64,000 bases of DNA, taken from positions 4,810,001-4,874,000 of the forward strand of contig NC_004722.1 of the NCBI RefSeq assembly GCF_000007825.1. Direction: 5' to 3'. A program made the translations under genes and the position numbers. The stretch's first letter is position 1, and each line of letters begins with the position of its first letter. The DNA is from Bacillus cereus ATCC 14579 (GTDB lineage: Bacteria; Bacillota; Bacilli; Bacillales; Bacillaceae_G). Below the pieces are notes generated by a model. That model had not been told where the DNA came from and did not search any database. It was given only the letters and a program-made list of their open reading frames with translations. Shown one piece after another: positions 16,713 through 25,071 of this stretch.

Positions 16713-17456
16713 ATGAAACAGAAATTTTGTATATTACTGCTTATGTTCTCCTTGCTGACTATTGTACCAAATTGTGCAATAACAGCCAAAGCATCTAACC
16801 TGACAATCGATGTTAAGACTGTAACGCAAAAAGGTAAGAAACCTTATATAGAATATCAAATAAATAGGCCTTCTTTTCACAACTTTTCTGATTCTAAATT
16901 TCAAAATAAACTCAATTTATACTACAAAAAATCCACTGACAAATTTAAAAACAAATTAGAAAAAGAAGCAAAAAAATATTATAAAGAGACAGCAGGATCT
17001 AGTACACCCTTTCATCCGTACGTAGCAAATGTTGATTATAAAGTCTCTTTAAACAAACCACCTTTTCTTAGCCTATATGTGAATTACTATCAATATACTG
17101 GCGGAGCACACGGTCTTTATACGTGGAAGGCAAATACATTTGATTTAAACGAAAAAAAGGTGCTGCACTTAGACGATTTATTTCAACAAAAGGATAAATA
17201 TAAAGATGTAATCCGTGCAGAGATTGTACGACAAATTAAACAAAATGAAAGTATTTATTTTCCTGATGCAACTGAAAAAGTAATGAGTATGAAAAAATTT
17301 CACTTCTTTTTAGAGCCAGACAATCTCGTCATTTATTTCCCTTTATATGAGATTGCTCCCTATTCAAGTGGAATTCCGCAATTTCGTATTCCATATACGT
17401 TGCTAAGAGACTATTTAAAGCCTTCTTATCAAAATATTTTGATTGACAACAAGTAA
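16713..17456 (+). CDS. Secreted DUF3298 domain protein
   Basis: A 247-residue exported protein. The signal peptide covers residues 1-27 (hydrophobic core ILLLMFSLLTIVP, AKA cleavage site). It is followed by a DUF4163-like N-terminal region (about 30-110) and a DUF3298 domain with the characteristic NYYQYTGGAHGLY motif. Similar domains occur in RsiV-type anti-sigma factors and in PdaC, but there is no membrane anchor or deacetylase domain here. The role is unknown; bioY follows 50 nt later. Confidence 0.75.
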   Translation: MKQKFCILLLMFSLLTIVPNCAITAKASNLTIDVKTVTQKGKKPYIEYQINRPSFHNFSDSKFQNKLNLYYKKSTDKFKNKLEKEAKKYYKETAGSSTPFHPYVANVDYKVSLNKPPFLSLYVNYYQYTGGAHGLYTWKANTFDLNEKKVLHLDDLFQQKDKYKDVIRAEIVRQIKQNESIYFPDATEKVMSMKKFHFFLEPDNLVIYFPLYEIAPYSSGIPQFRIPYTLLRDYLKPSYQNILIDNK

Positions 17457-17472
17457 ATATTTTCGCTACGAT

Positions 17473-17506
17473 AATGTTAACCTAAAAACAACAGGAGGTT
17501 AACATT
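17473..17506 (+). promoter_or_regulatory. BirA (biotin repressor) operator in front of bioY
   Basis: AATGTTAAC and GTTAACATT form a perfect 9-bp inverted repeat separated by 16 nt. This matches the BirA box architecture of Bacillus biotin genes. The right half-site ends at the bioY ATG and the ribosome binding site AGGAGG lies between the arms, so bound BirA would cover translation and transcription signals. Confidence 0.85.
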
Positions 17507-18101
17507 ATGAGAAGGTTTCATGTTTTAGATTTAGCATTAGCTGCCATGTTCGTTGCTCTTATGGCCATCGGTGCAAATATTGTATCTTGGGCACCTCTTC
17601 TTACAAGTAGCAGGCATCCCATTATCTATGCAACCATTTTTCGCAATTTTAGCAAGTCTTCTTTTTGGAAATAGACTTGGTGCCTTATCCATGACTGTAT
17701 ATATGCTCGTTGGCTTAGCCGGCGCACCAATCTTCGCTAACTTCAAAGCTGGATTTGGAGCACTTTTAGATCCTACTGGTGGTTTTATTATCGCATTTAT
17801 TATCGTTGCTTACGTATCAGGAAAACTAGTAGAACAAAAAGAAAGACCCACTTTCATTACATTTGCAATTGCCTCTTTCACTGGAATTATTTTAACTTAT
17901 ATAATCGGTACTACTTACATGTACGGAGCAGTCAATCTCTTTATGGGCGGTAATATGAGCTATAAAGCTGCTTGGATGATTATGATGTGGTTTGCAGTAA
18001 AAGATATTGCATTTACAATTATCGGTGCTATTATCGCACCTCGCATATACTATGCTGTGCGTCGCTCTGCTTATCAGCATTCTCATTCGACGATTTCATA
18101 A
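17507..18101 (+). pseudogene. bioY: Biotin transporter BioY, frameshifted
   Basis: The S component (substrate-binding membrane subunit) of the ECF-type biotin transporter. From the ATG at 17507 (AGGAGG site) the frame reads MRRFHVLDLALAAMFVALMAIGANIVSWAP and then loses homology near 17595-17601 and soon stops. The +1 frame takes over at once with LQVAGIPLSMQPFFAILA and runs to 18101. Removing one base from CCTCTTCTTA restores CCT TTC TTA CAA and gives a 197-residue protein of normal BioY length with about six helices. Confidence 0.87.
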
Positions 18102-18103
18102 TA

Positions 18104-18142
18104 AAAAAGAGTTATTGCAGCTTGCTGCAATAACTCTTTTTT
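18104..18142. terminator. Bidirectional terminator between bioY and gtaB
   Basis: AAAAAAGAGTTATTGCAG and its exact complement flank a 4-nt loop, between convergent genes. Confidence 0.9.
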
Positions 18143-18145
18143 ATA

Positions 18146-19033
18146 TTAAGACTCTTGATTCGCTTGTTCTTCTAAAATTTTCTTCATCATTGCAACCATG
18201 TCATCACGCAATTCTGGGTGTTGCAGGGCCATTTCAATTGTCGTTTGAACGAATCCTAGCTTTTCACCTACGTCGTAGCGCTTTCCTTCGAAATCGTAAG
18301 CAAATACACGTTGGATTTCATTTAAGCTTTGGATTGCATCTGTTAATTGAATTTCACCACCAGCACCGACATGTTGCTGTTCTAAGAACATAAAGATTTC
18401 AGGCGTTAAAATGTAACGGCCCATAATTGCTAAGTTTGAAGGAGCTGTACCTTGTGCTGGTTTCTCAACGAAATTGCGAACTTGGTAACGACGACCTTCT
18501 TGTTCTAATGGATCGATAATTCCATAGCGATGTGTTTCCGACTCTGGAACAGTTTGTACACCAATAACAGAAGAAAGTGTTTTTTCATACTCATCCATTA
18601 ATTGACGTAAACACGGTTTCTCAGCTTGGACAATATCATCACCTAGTAACACTGCAAACGGCTCATCACCAATGAATTTACGCGCACACCAAACAGCATG
18701 TCCTAGTCCCTTCGGCTCTTTTTGACGGATGTAATGAATATCTACCATTTTTGAAGAAGCTTGTACTTTTTCAAGCAACTCATATTTTTTCTTCTCTAAT
18801 AAGTTTTGTTCTAGTTCAAATGCGTTATCAAAATGATCTTCGATAGAGCGCTTTGTTTTACCAGTAACGATAATAATATCTTCGATACCCGATTTCACTG
18901 CTTCTTCTACAATGTATTGGATCGTTGGTTTATCTACTATCGGTAACATTTCTTTCGGCATTGCTTTCGTAGCTGGTAAAAAACGTGTTCCTAATCCAGC
19001 TGCTGGGATTATCGCTTTTCTTACTTTTTTCAT
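18146..19033 (-). CDS. gtaB: UTP-glucose-1-phosphate uridylyltransferase
   Basis: A 295-residue GalU/GtaB enzyme that makes UDP-glucose for teichoic acid glucosylation, glycolipids and polysaccharides. The nucleotide-binding signature AAGLGTRFLPATKAMPKEML lies at the N-terminus, with VDKPTIQYIVEEA after it and the catalytic FVEKP further on. I place the start at the ATG at 19033, with GTG directly before it and GAGAGAGGG upstream. pgcA, upstream on the same strand, supplies its substrate. Confidence 0.95.
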   Translation of the reverse strand: MKKVRKAIIPAAGLGTRFLPATKAMPKEMLPIVDKPTIQYIVEEAVKSGIEDIIIVTGKTKRSIEDHFDNAFELEQNLLEKKKYELLEKVQASSKMVDIHYIRQKEPKGLGHAVWCARKFIGDEPFAVLLGDDIVQAEKPCLRQLMDEYEKTLSSVIGVQTVPESETHRYGIIDPLEQEGRRYQVRNFVEKPAQGTAPSNLAIMGRYILTPEIFMFLEQQHVGAGGEIQLTDAIQSLNEIQRVFAYDFEGKRYDVGEKLGFVQTTIEMALQHPELRDDMVAMMKKILEEQANQES

Positions 19034-19140
19034 CACAAAATACCCTCTCTCCTGTCGGAATCAATAGCAAGCATTCCCTACATAAAACAAATAGGAGATT
19101 TCGCTCCCTTTTGTTCCTTACTACTTAAAATTACTTTGTA

Positions 19141-20865
19141 TTATAAACGATTCATAATGTCTTCTTTAATAGTAAGTAACTTTTGTTCACTATTTTGTAA
19201 AGAACTATCTTTTACACCAAAGTAAAACTTAATCTTCGGCTCAGTTCCAGATGGACGTAGGCAGAACCATGAACCATCCTCTAATTGATATTTTAACACA
19301 TTTGATTTCGGTAAGTGAATCTCTTCTTTATGTCCATCTTGTAAAGATGTAACGATGCTTGCTTTATAGTCTTCCACTGCTACGACTGTTAAGCCAGCTA
19401 CTTCTTTCGGCGGATTCTCACGGAACGTTGCCATCATCTCTTGGATTTTTTCAGCTCCATCTTTTCCTTTTAACGTTAACGATACAAGGTCTTCACGGAA
19501 GAAACCGTACTTCTCAAATACTTCTAATAGACCGTCATATAACGTTTTCCCTTGTGATTTATAGTATGCAGCTACTTCACATGCAAATAGAACAGATTGT
19601 ACTGCATCTTTATCACGGCAGAATGGGCGGATTAAATAACCATAGCTTTCCTCATAACCGAATTGGAATTCATATTGTCCACTTTCTTCATACTGTCTAA
19701 TTTTCTCACCGATAAATTTAAATCCAGTTAACGTATCAATTGTATCTAAACCGTATGCTTTTGCAATTGTACGACCAATTTCAGACGTTACGATTGTTTT
19801 TAATACGACACCGTTCTCTGGAAGCGTTCCGTTTTCTTTCTTTTGAGATAGTAAGTAATCAAGCATTAATGCACCTGTTTGGTTTCCTGTTAATACTTGG
19901 AACTCACCATTATGATTACGCACTGCTACACCTAGACGATCTGCGTCAGGATCAGTTGCGATTAATACATCTGCACCTACCTTTTCACCATCACGAATGG
20001 CATACTCAAACGCTGCGTGCTCTTCTGGGTTCGGTGATTTTACTGTAGAGAAGTTTGGATCTGGTAACTCTTGCTCTTTTACAACTGTTACATCTGTAAA
20101 TCCAACTTCTTTTAAACCACGGCGTACAGAAATATTTGATGTTCCGTGCAATGGTGTAAAGACGATTTTTAAGTCTTTGCCGACCTTTTGCACCATTTCT
20201 TTATTAATGATGACATTGTTCAATTCTGCAGCATATGCATCATCTACTTCTTGTCCAATAATATGTAATAAACCGTCAGCTTTTAATTGCTCTACATCAG
20301 CGACTTCAACTGTTAATTCATCTTCTACTGCATTTACGTAGCTAATTAACTCATCTGCCTCTTTTGGAGGTAACTGTCCACCATCTTCACCGTATACTTT
20401 GTATCCGTTATATTCAGGCGGATTATGGCTTGCCGTAAGAACGATTCCACTTACTGTATGTAAATGACGAACTGCGAAAGAAAGTACTGGCGTTGGACGT
20501 AAGCTTTCAAACACATATGTTGTGATACCGCGTGCCCCAAGTGTAGCAGCAACTTCCATTGCAAACTCAGGTGATTTATGACGAGAATCATAGGCTACAA
20601 CAACACCGCGTTTTTTCGCTTCCTCACCTAATTTTTCAATAAAGCTTGCTAATCCTTTTGTTGCTTTACGAACTGTATATACGTTTAAACGGTTCGTACC
20701 AGCACCAAGTTCACCACGCATACCACCTGTGCCAAACTCTAGATTTTTATAAAAGCTATCCTCGATTTTCTTCTCATCTTGCTTCATATTTTCTAGCTGT
20801 TCTTTTAATTCTGCATCTAATTGTGCGTAAGAAAGCCAGCGACTAAATTCTTGTTTCCAATTCAT
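19141..20865 (-). CDS. pgcA: Phosphoglucomutase / phosphomannomutase (alpha-PGM)
   Basis: A 574-residue alpha-D-phosphohexomutase that interconverts glucose-6-phosphate and glucose-1-phosphate. Four domains are visible by motif: the active-site serine loop TASHNPPEYNGYK, the metal loop DPDADRLGV, the sugar loop GYEESYGYL and the phosphate-binding loop RPSGTEPKIKFYF. It sits 107 nt upstream of gtaB on the same strand, so the two steps from glucose-6-phosphate to UDP-glucose are adjacent. A GAGAGAAG-type site precedes the start. Confidence 0.95.
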   Translation of the reverse strand: MNWKQEFSRWLSYAQLDAELKEQLENMKQDEKKIEDSFYKNLEFGTGGMRGELGAGTNRLNVYTVRKATKGLASFIEKLGEEAKKRGVVVAYDSRHKSPEFAMEVAATLGARGITTYVFESLRPTPVLSFAVRHLHTVSGIVLTASHNPPEYNGYKVYGEDGGQLPPKEADELISYVNAVEDELTVEVADVEQLKADGLLHIIGQEVDDAYAAELNNVIINKEMVQKVGKDLKIVFTPLHGTSNISVRRGLKEVGFTDVTVVKEQELPDPNFSTVKSPNPEEHAAFEYAIRDGEKVGADVLIATDPDADRLGVAVRNHNGEFQVLTGNQTGALMLDYLLSQKKENGTLPENGVVLKTIVTSEIGRTIAKAYGLDTIDTLTGFKFIGEKIRQYEESGQYEFQFGYEESYGYLIRPFCRDKDAVQSVLFACEVAAYYKSQGKTLYDGLLEVFEKYGFFREDLVSLTLKGKDGAEKIQEMMATFRENPPKEVAGLTVVAVEDYKASIVTSLQDGHKEEIHLPKSNVLKYQLEDGSWFCLRPSGTEPKIKFYFGVKDSSLQNSEQKLLTIKEDIMNRL

Positions 20866-21008
20866 TCTTCTCTCTCCTCTCGCTCGTCATACCTTTATTA
20901 TATGAAAAAAACATGCTGTATCTCAATATTTTATAAAATCTAGCAGGATTTTACTAGGAATATTTGTATACACTATTGTTAAATACTCCACTAAAGGGAA
21001 TGAGGATT

Positions 21009-21614
21009 ATGCACGAATGGGGCTTGTCAGAAGAGCTCAAAATACAAACAAAGCAAATGATTGAAATTGCTGAAAAAGAACTATCGATTATGAGGAACGC
21101 AATCGATAAAGAAGACGAATGTATTTTATGCAAAATGGAAGATATTCATCATATGTTAGCAAATGTACAAACATTGGCAGCTACATACTATATTCAGGCA
21201 TATTTATCACCTTATACGGAAAGTTCATCTTTTATTACGACAGCTATCCAACACTTAAGCGCCAGAAAACATGGTGCTCTTATCGTTGTGGAAAGAAACG
21301 AGACGCTTGAAGCTCTCATTCAAACTGGAACGACATTAAACGCTCATTTAACTGCACCATTACTCGAATCAATATTTTATCCAGGTAACCCTCTTCATGA
21401 CGGTGCCGTTCTCGTAAAAAATAATCATATTGTCTCAGCTGCTAATATTCTTCCTTTAACGAAAAGTACAGAAGTTGATCCTGAGCTAGGAACACGTCAC
21501 AGAGCTGCAATTGGCTTATCAGAAAAGAGTGATGCACTTATATTAGTTGTCTCTGAAGAAACGGGCCGTACTTCTTTTGCTTTAAACGGGATTTTGTATA
21601 CGATTTCTTTATAA
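21009..21614 (+). CDS. cdaS: Diadenylate cyclase CdaS (sporulation type)
   Basis: A 201-residue c-di-AMP synthase. The N-terminal part (about residues 1-65) is the two-helix YojJ-type autoinhibitory region of CdaS. The DAC domain follows, with the catalytic DGA motif in NPLHDGAVLV and RHR in LGTRHRAAIGLSE. No transmembrane helices (unlike CdaA) and no DisA DNA-binding domain are present. The ATG at 21009 has an AATGAGG site 3-9 nt upstream and gives the family length (about 207 residues). Expression in sporulation is inferred from B. subtilis. Confidence 0.9.
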   Translation: MHEWGLSEELKIQTKQMIEIAEKELSIMRNAIDKEDECILCKMEDIHHMLANVQTLAATYYIQAYLSPYTESSSFITTAIQHLSARKHGALIVVERNETLEALIQTGTTLNAHLTAPLLESIFYPGNPLHDGAVLVKNNHIVSAANILPLTKSTEVDPELGTRHRAAIGLSEKSDALILVVSEETGRTSFALNGILYTISL

Positions 21615-21735
21615 AGTGAAACTTTAATCAGCCCTCACCAATCGGGCTTTTACCAACAACCCCACCTAACTGCTTTGCTTTCGCTGAATTTTGGGGTGCG
21701 AGTCTTACTACCCGGCAAATAGCGGGGTAAACAAA
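21612..21735 (+). repeat. Dispersed repeat family A, longest copy
   Basis: It starts with TAAAGTGAAACTTTAATCAG, then CCCTCACCAATCGGGC, then a segment shared with the copy at 7638 (CTTTGCTTTCGCTGAATTTT through CCCGGCAAATAGCGGGG). The first TAA is the cdaS stop codon. Confidence 0.8.
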
Positions 21736-21745
21736 CCTATAAAAA

Positions 21746-21778
21746 GAAGACTGTTCCAAAATATTGGAACAGTCTTCA
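21746..21778 (-). terminator. Terminator of pepA
   Basis: GAAGACTGTTCCAA / TTGGAACAGTCTTC stem with a 4-nt loop, followed by a T-rich stretch on the minus strand. Confidence 0.85.
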
Positions 21779-21787
21779 CTTATACTC

Positions 21788-23272
21788 TTATTCTTCTCCG
21801 AAGCGCTCCACAAGTGTTGCAAGTGTACGTACCATTGCACCAGTTGCTCCAGCTGGACCTAAGTCGTGCGCGCCTTTTGTTTCTGATGTTCCAGCGATAT
21901 CTAAGTGTACCCACGGTGTATCTTCAGCGAATTCGCCTAAGAATGTACCTGCCATAACCGCATGTCCTTCACGGCCTGGTGAGTTATTTAAATCAGCAAA
22001 CTTACTGTTTCGAACGCGTTCTTTATCACGATCAAAAATCGGTAGTTGCCAAATTGGCTCATCTGTTTCCATAGAAGCCTCTAGCACTTGCTCAAATAAC
22101 TCTTCATTATTTGTCATTGCGCCTGTCGTATAGTTTCCAAGTGCAACAATTACACCGCCTGTTAATGTTGCAACATCAACAAGGTAGTTTGCACCAAGTT
22201 TTTTCGCATACGTAATACCGTCAGCTAAAGCTAGACGACCTTCTGCATCCGTATTTAATACTTCAATTGTTTTTCCGCTCATAGATGTGATTACATCGTC
22301 TGGCTTAAATGCCGTACCACTTACAACGTTATCAGTTGAAGGAATAACAGCGATCACATTTTGTTCTGGGCGAAGTTCACCGATAATTTCCATCGCACCT
22401 AATACAGCAGCTGCACCGCCCATATCACCTTTCATACCAACCATGCCTTCACGTGGTTTTAAAGAATAACCACCTGTATCGTATGTAATACCTTTTCCAA
22501 CGAACCCAATGACATCTTTCCACTCTTCTTTTCCCTTATAAATAAGAGCGATCATTTTTGGTGGCTCTACACTACCTTGGTTTACTGCAAGTAACGCACC
22601 CATACCAAGATCTTCCATCTCTTCTTTCTCAAGAACTTTATAGTCCATATCATACTTCTCCGCTAATTCAACAGCATACTCAGCAAGCTTTGTCGCTGTT
22701 AATACGTTTGGCGGCATATTTACAAGTGTACGAGCTGAATTTGTTGCACGTCCATGTACGTAGCCAACTGTTAATGCGGCTTCAATTTCTTGTGCATCTT
22801 CCGATGTAATAGCCATGAACTTCTCTAACTCTACACGATCCTTTTTATCTGATTTATACGTTTGTAATTCATATGTACCAAGGCCTTGTACCTCTGCTGC
22901 AATATGAGCGACATCAATCGCGTCTAATTTCTCTGTTACGAAAGAATCAAGTAAGATTGCTGCATCTTGTACTTTTGCTGCTTGCAGTGTTTTAAATGCC
23001 TTACCAAGAGCCGCACGTAACGTTTCTGTCGTGTAAGACTCTTTCTTGCCTAAACCAACAAAGTAATAACGTTTCACATTTGTTTTTCCTAAGCTATGCA
23101 CTTTCGAAATGGCCTTTTTCTTCGTAGATAATTCTTTCTCTTCTAGTAAAACTTGTAATTGTCCTTCAAACGCTTTGTCCAGTTCTTGTACAAAACTACT
23201 CATTTTCTCTTCTTCAAATAAAGCAACAATTACTGCTTCATGACCTGCTAATTCTTTTTGTACTTGAAACAT
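21788..23272 (-). CDS. pepA: Cytosol (leucyl) aminopeptidase, M17
   Basis: A 494-residue M17 metallo-aminopeptidase. The family signature NTDAEGRLALADG is present, along with metal-binding KGITYDTGGYSLK and MKGDMGGAAAVLG. The N-terminal domain (about residues 1-160) is the usual non-catalytic macro-like part. It removes N-terminal residues from peptides in the cytosol as a hexamer. It corresponds to yuiE in B. subtilis, next to yuiC and yuiB as here. Confidence 0.95.
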   Translation of the reverse strand: MFQVQKELAGHEAVIVALFEEEKMSSFVQELDKAFEGQLQVLLEEKELSTKKKAISKVHSLGKTNVKRYYFVGLGKKESYTTETLRAALGKAFKTLQAAKVQDAAILLDSFVTEKLDAIDVAHIAAEVQGLGTYELQTYKSDKKDRVELEKFMAITSEDAQEIEAALTVGYVHGRATNSARTLVNMPPNVLTATKLAEYAVELAEKYDMDYKVLEKEEMEDLGMGALLAVNQGSVEPPKMIALIYKGKEEWKDVIGFVGKGITYDTGGYSLKPREGMVGMKGDMGGAAAVLGAMEIIGELRPEQNVIAVIPSTDNVVSGTAFKPDDVITSMSGKTIEVLNTDAEGRLALADGITYAKKLGANYLVDVATLTGGVIVALGNYTTGAMTNNEELFEQVLEASMETDEPIWQLPIFDRDKERVRNSKFADLNNSPGREGHAVMAGTFLGEFAEDTPWVHLDIAGTSETKGAHDLGPAGATGAMVRTLATLVERFGEE

Positions 23273-23392
23273 GTTCAGACCCCCTAAATTTCTCTACCAC
23301 CATTATAACTTTATTTTCGATAAAATGCGACAATTCTAACTACAGTTATATGACGTGTAAAATCCCCTCTATTATGAAATAAGCCAAGAAAA

Positions 23393-23422
23393 AAAGTCTA
23401 GCGTAATTACGACTAGACTATC
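23393..23422 (-). terminator. Terminator of yuiC
   Basis: AGTCTAGCGTAA / TTACGACTAGACT imperfect hairpin followed by a T-rich run (TTTTTTCTTGG) on the minus strand. It overlaps the last codons of yuiC. Confidence 0.65.
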
Positions 23423-24044
23423 TTTGTTTTAAATATTGACCACGAAACACTTGCATCGTTTCGTCTTGATTTAACATCGTTAACTCTTCTTCTGTAAACT
23501 TACCATTTCCTACTTTTACTACGTACACATTTACTTTTTTCTTACCCCATTGGCTATAAACATCTTTCACCGTATCATAATATAGATCAAGACGGTTTCC
23601 TTTTATTGCACCGCCCTTATCAGCTACTACACCATATCCATAACCTGGTACGAATAGAATCGTTCCAATCGGAAATACGCGTAAGTCCGCAGCGATTGTG
23701 GAATATAAATCCCTTTTCACTTTAACACCTGAATATGTAATACCATACTCTGGATGTCCCGGCCTCTTACCAGTTGACTCAATCCCCGATGTATAACCTG
23801 TTGCAGTCATTTCAATTGAACGATATTTAGACCAGTCGTTTGCCTGCTCTAAAGCATTTATCACTTCTTTACTCGGAGCAACATTTCTCTTAACTTCTGC
23901 TGCATGTACTTCTTTTGCACTCGTTCCCTCATACTTCTTTACAATCTCTAATAAAGAAACTCCTGTGAAAGCATTCCATGTTACGCATAATGCAATTGCA
24001 AGTAAACAAGTCATCATAATGCGAATACAATATCGTTTTAACAT
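23418..24044 (-). CDS. yuiC: 3D domain protein, YuiC-like (Sps/MltA-type muralytic fold)
   Basis: A 208-residue protein with an N-terminal membrane anchor or signal (residues 4-26) and a C-terminal 3D domain named for three conserved Asp: AADLRVFPIGT, VVADKGGAI and RLDLYYD. B. subtilis YuiC is a stationary-phase survival family lytic transglycosylase acting on peptidoglycan. I place the start at MLKRY (24044). AAGGAG lies 14 nt away, rather far, so a start a few codons earlier cannot be excluded. Confidence 0.82.
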   Translation of the reverse strand: MLKRYCIRIMMTCLLAIALCVTWNAFTGVSLLEIVKKYEGTSAKEVHAAEVKRNVAPSKEVINALEQANDWSKYRSIEMTATGYTSGIESTGKRPGHPEYGITYSGVKVKRDLYSTIAADLRVFPIGTILFVPGYGYGVVADKGGAIKGNRLDLYYDTVKDVYSQWGKKKVNVYVVKVGNGKFTEEELTMLNQDETMQVFRGQYLKQR

Positions 24045-24109
24045 TTTTATATTCCACACTCCTTCATCGTTAATCATTCCCTATACCATGAAGGAATATG
24101 CAAAAAAAT

Positions 24110-24132
24110 AATCTCCAACTTAATTGGAGATT
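24110..24132 (-). terminator. Terminator of yuiB
   Basis: AATCTCCAA / TTGGAGATT hairpin followed by TATTTTTTTG on the minus strand. Confidence 0.75.
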
Positions 24133-24448
24133 AAAACATTTGATATCCGCTTTTCCGAAGTTTCTTGATTACGACTCCTGCTAAAGCAGCCCCTACTAAT
24201 CCAGTAGATAGAATAAATACGTCTGCTTGTCCTAAGTGCGATACACTTGTCCCAAATGAAGAAAATGTTTCTTTCGGTTTTGAAAAATAATCCCACATAC
24301 TCGCTTTATTAATAATAAGCATACAAACAATCGGATACACAATAACCATTACCCAAGTAGCTCGCAAAATCATGTTGAGTAAAAATCCAATTCCAAAGAA
24401 CAAAATAAAGAATAACATCATTGAAATAAGTAGTACCGGTATACTCAC
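24131..24448 (-). CDS. yuiB: YuiB-like membrane protein
   Basis: A 105-residue protein with two or three membrane helices (residues 4-30, 32-50 and about 76-95), identified with YuiB by length, character and its place beside yuiC. The function is unknown. Its start overlaps the NUDIX gene stop by 4 nt, so the two are translationally coupled. Confidence 0.75.
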   Translation of the reverse strand: MSIPVLLISMMLFFILFFGIGFLLNMILRATWVMVIVYPIVCMLIINKASMWDYFSKPKETFSSFGTSVSHLGQADVFILSTGLVGAALAGVVIKKLRKSGYQMF

Positions 24449-24951
24449 TCTTTTCCCCTCTCCTTCGCACGTGCCGTAAATACGTGATAAGCTGTATAAC
24501 CAAATGGTTCGCCTGGATTTAATGTTTTGTCCACTTCAAGATGTAGTTCTGATCTTCCTTCTAACAAATATTTAATAAGCACAGACGTATTCGGATCGTC
24601 TACAATCTTATCCGGATGTAAGAACGCCACTTCAGACAATTCTTTCTCCTGTATAATAATATTTTCTCCTTCAGGCTCCAAAAGAAAAATAATCATATTA
24701 TCACTAATCTCATTACGAATAACACCCGATCGAACACCAATGATCCCCTTCACATGAGCGACAATGCCTGTCTCTTCTAACACTTCGCGTTTCACAGCTT
24801 CATCAACCGTCTCACCTTCATTTACAAAACCAGCCGGTAAAGACCATTTCCCTTTTAATCCACTGTATTTCTTCTTAACAAATAGCCACCTACCATCTTT
24901 TGTAGCTACTAAACCACTAACAGCTAGCCATACCTTCCCTCGTTTCTCCAT
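24445..24951 (-). CDS. NUDIX hydrolase
   Basis: A 168-residue NUDIX hydrolase. The full Nudix box is seen as G-x5-E-x7-REVLEETGI (GFVNEGE, then KREVLEETGI). The N-terminus has the usual strand pair (WLAVSGLVATKDGRWLFVKKK). It hydrolyses a nucleoside diphosphate linked to another moiety; the substrate cannot be read from sequence. It is upstream of and coupled to yuiB, and a GGAGG site precedes the ATG. Confidence 0.88.
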   Translation of the reverse strand: MEKRGKVWLAVSGLVATKDGRWLFVKKKYSGLKGKWSLPAGFVNEGETVDEAVKREVLEETGIVAHVKGIIGVRSGVIRNEISDNMIIFLLEPEGENIIIQEKELSEVAFLHPDKIVDDPNTSVLIKYLLEGRSELHLEVDKTLNPGEPFGYTAYHVFTARAKERGKE

Positions 24952-25024
24952 GATGTAATAACCTCCTCTTTCAGAACGGACAGAATATTCTTTCTTTTTA
25001 TATTATACTATATTTTTAATATGA

Positions 25025-25061
25025 AAAAAGCAGAAACAACTCTTAGCCGTTTCTGCTTTTT
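25025..25061 (-). terminator. Terminator of the NADH dehydrogenase gene
   Basis: AAAAAGCAGAAAC / GTTTCTGCTTTTT stem with an 11-nt loop, just after the stop codon. Confidence 0.85.
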
Positions 25062-25071
25062 CTACTATATA

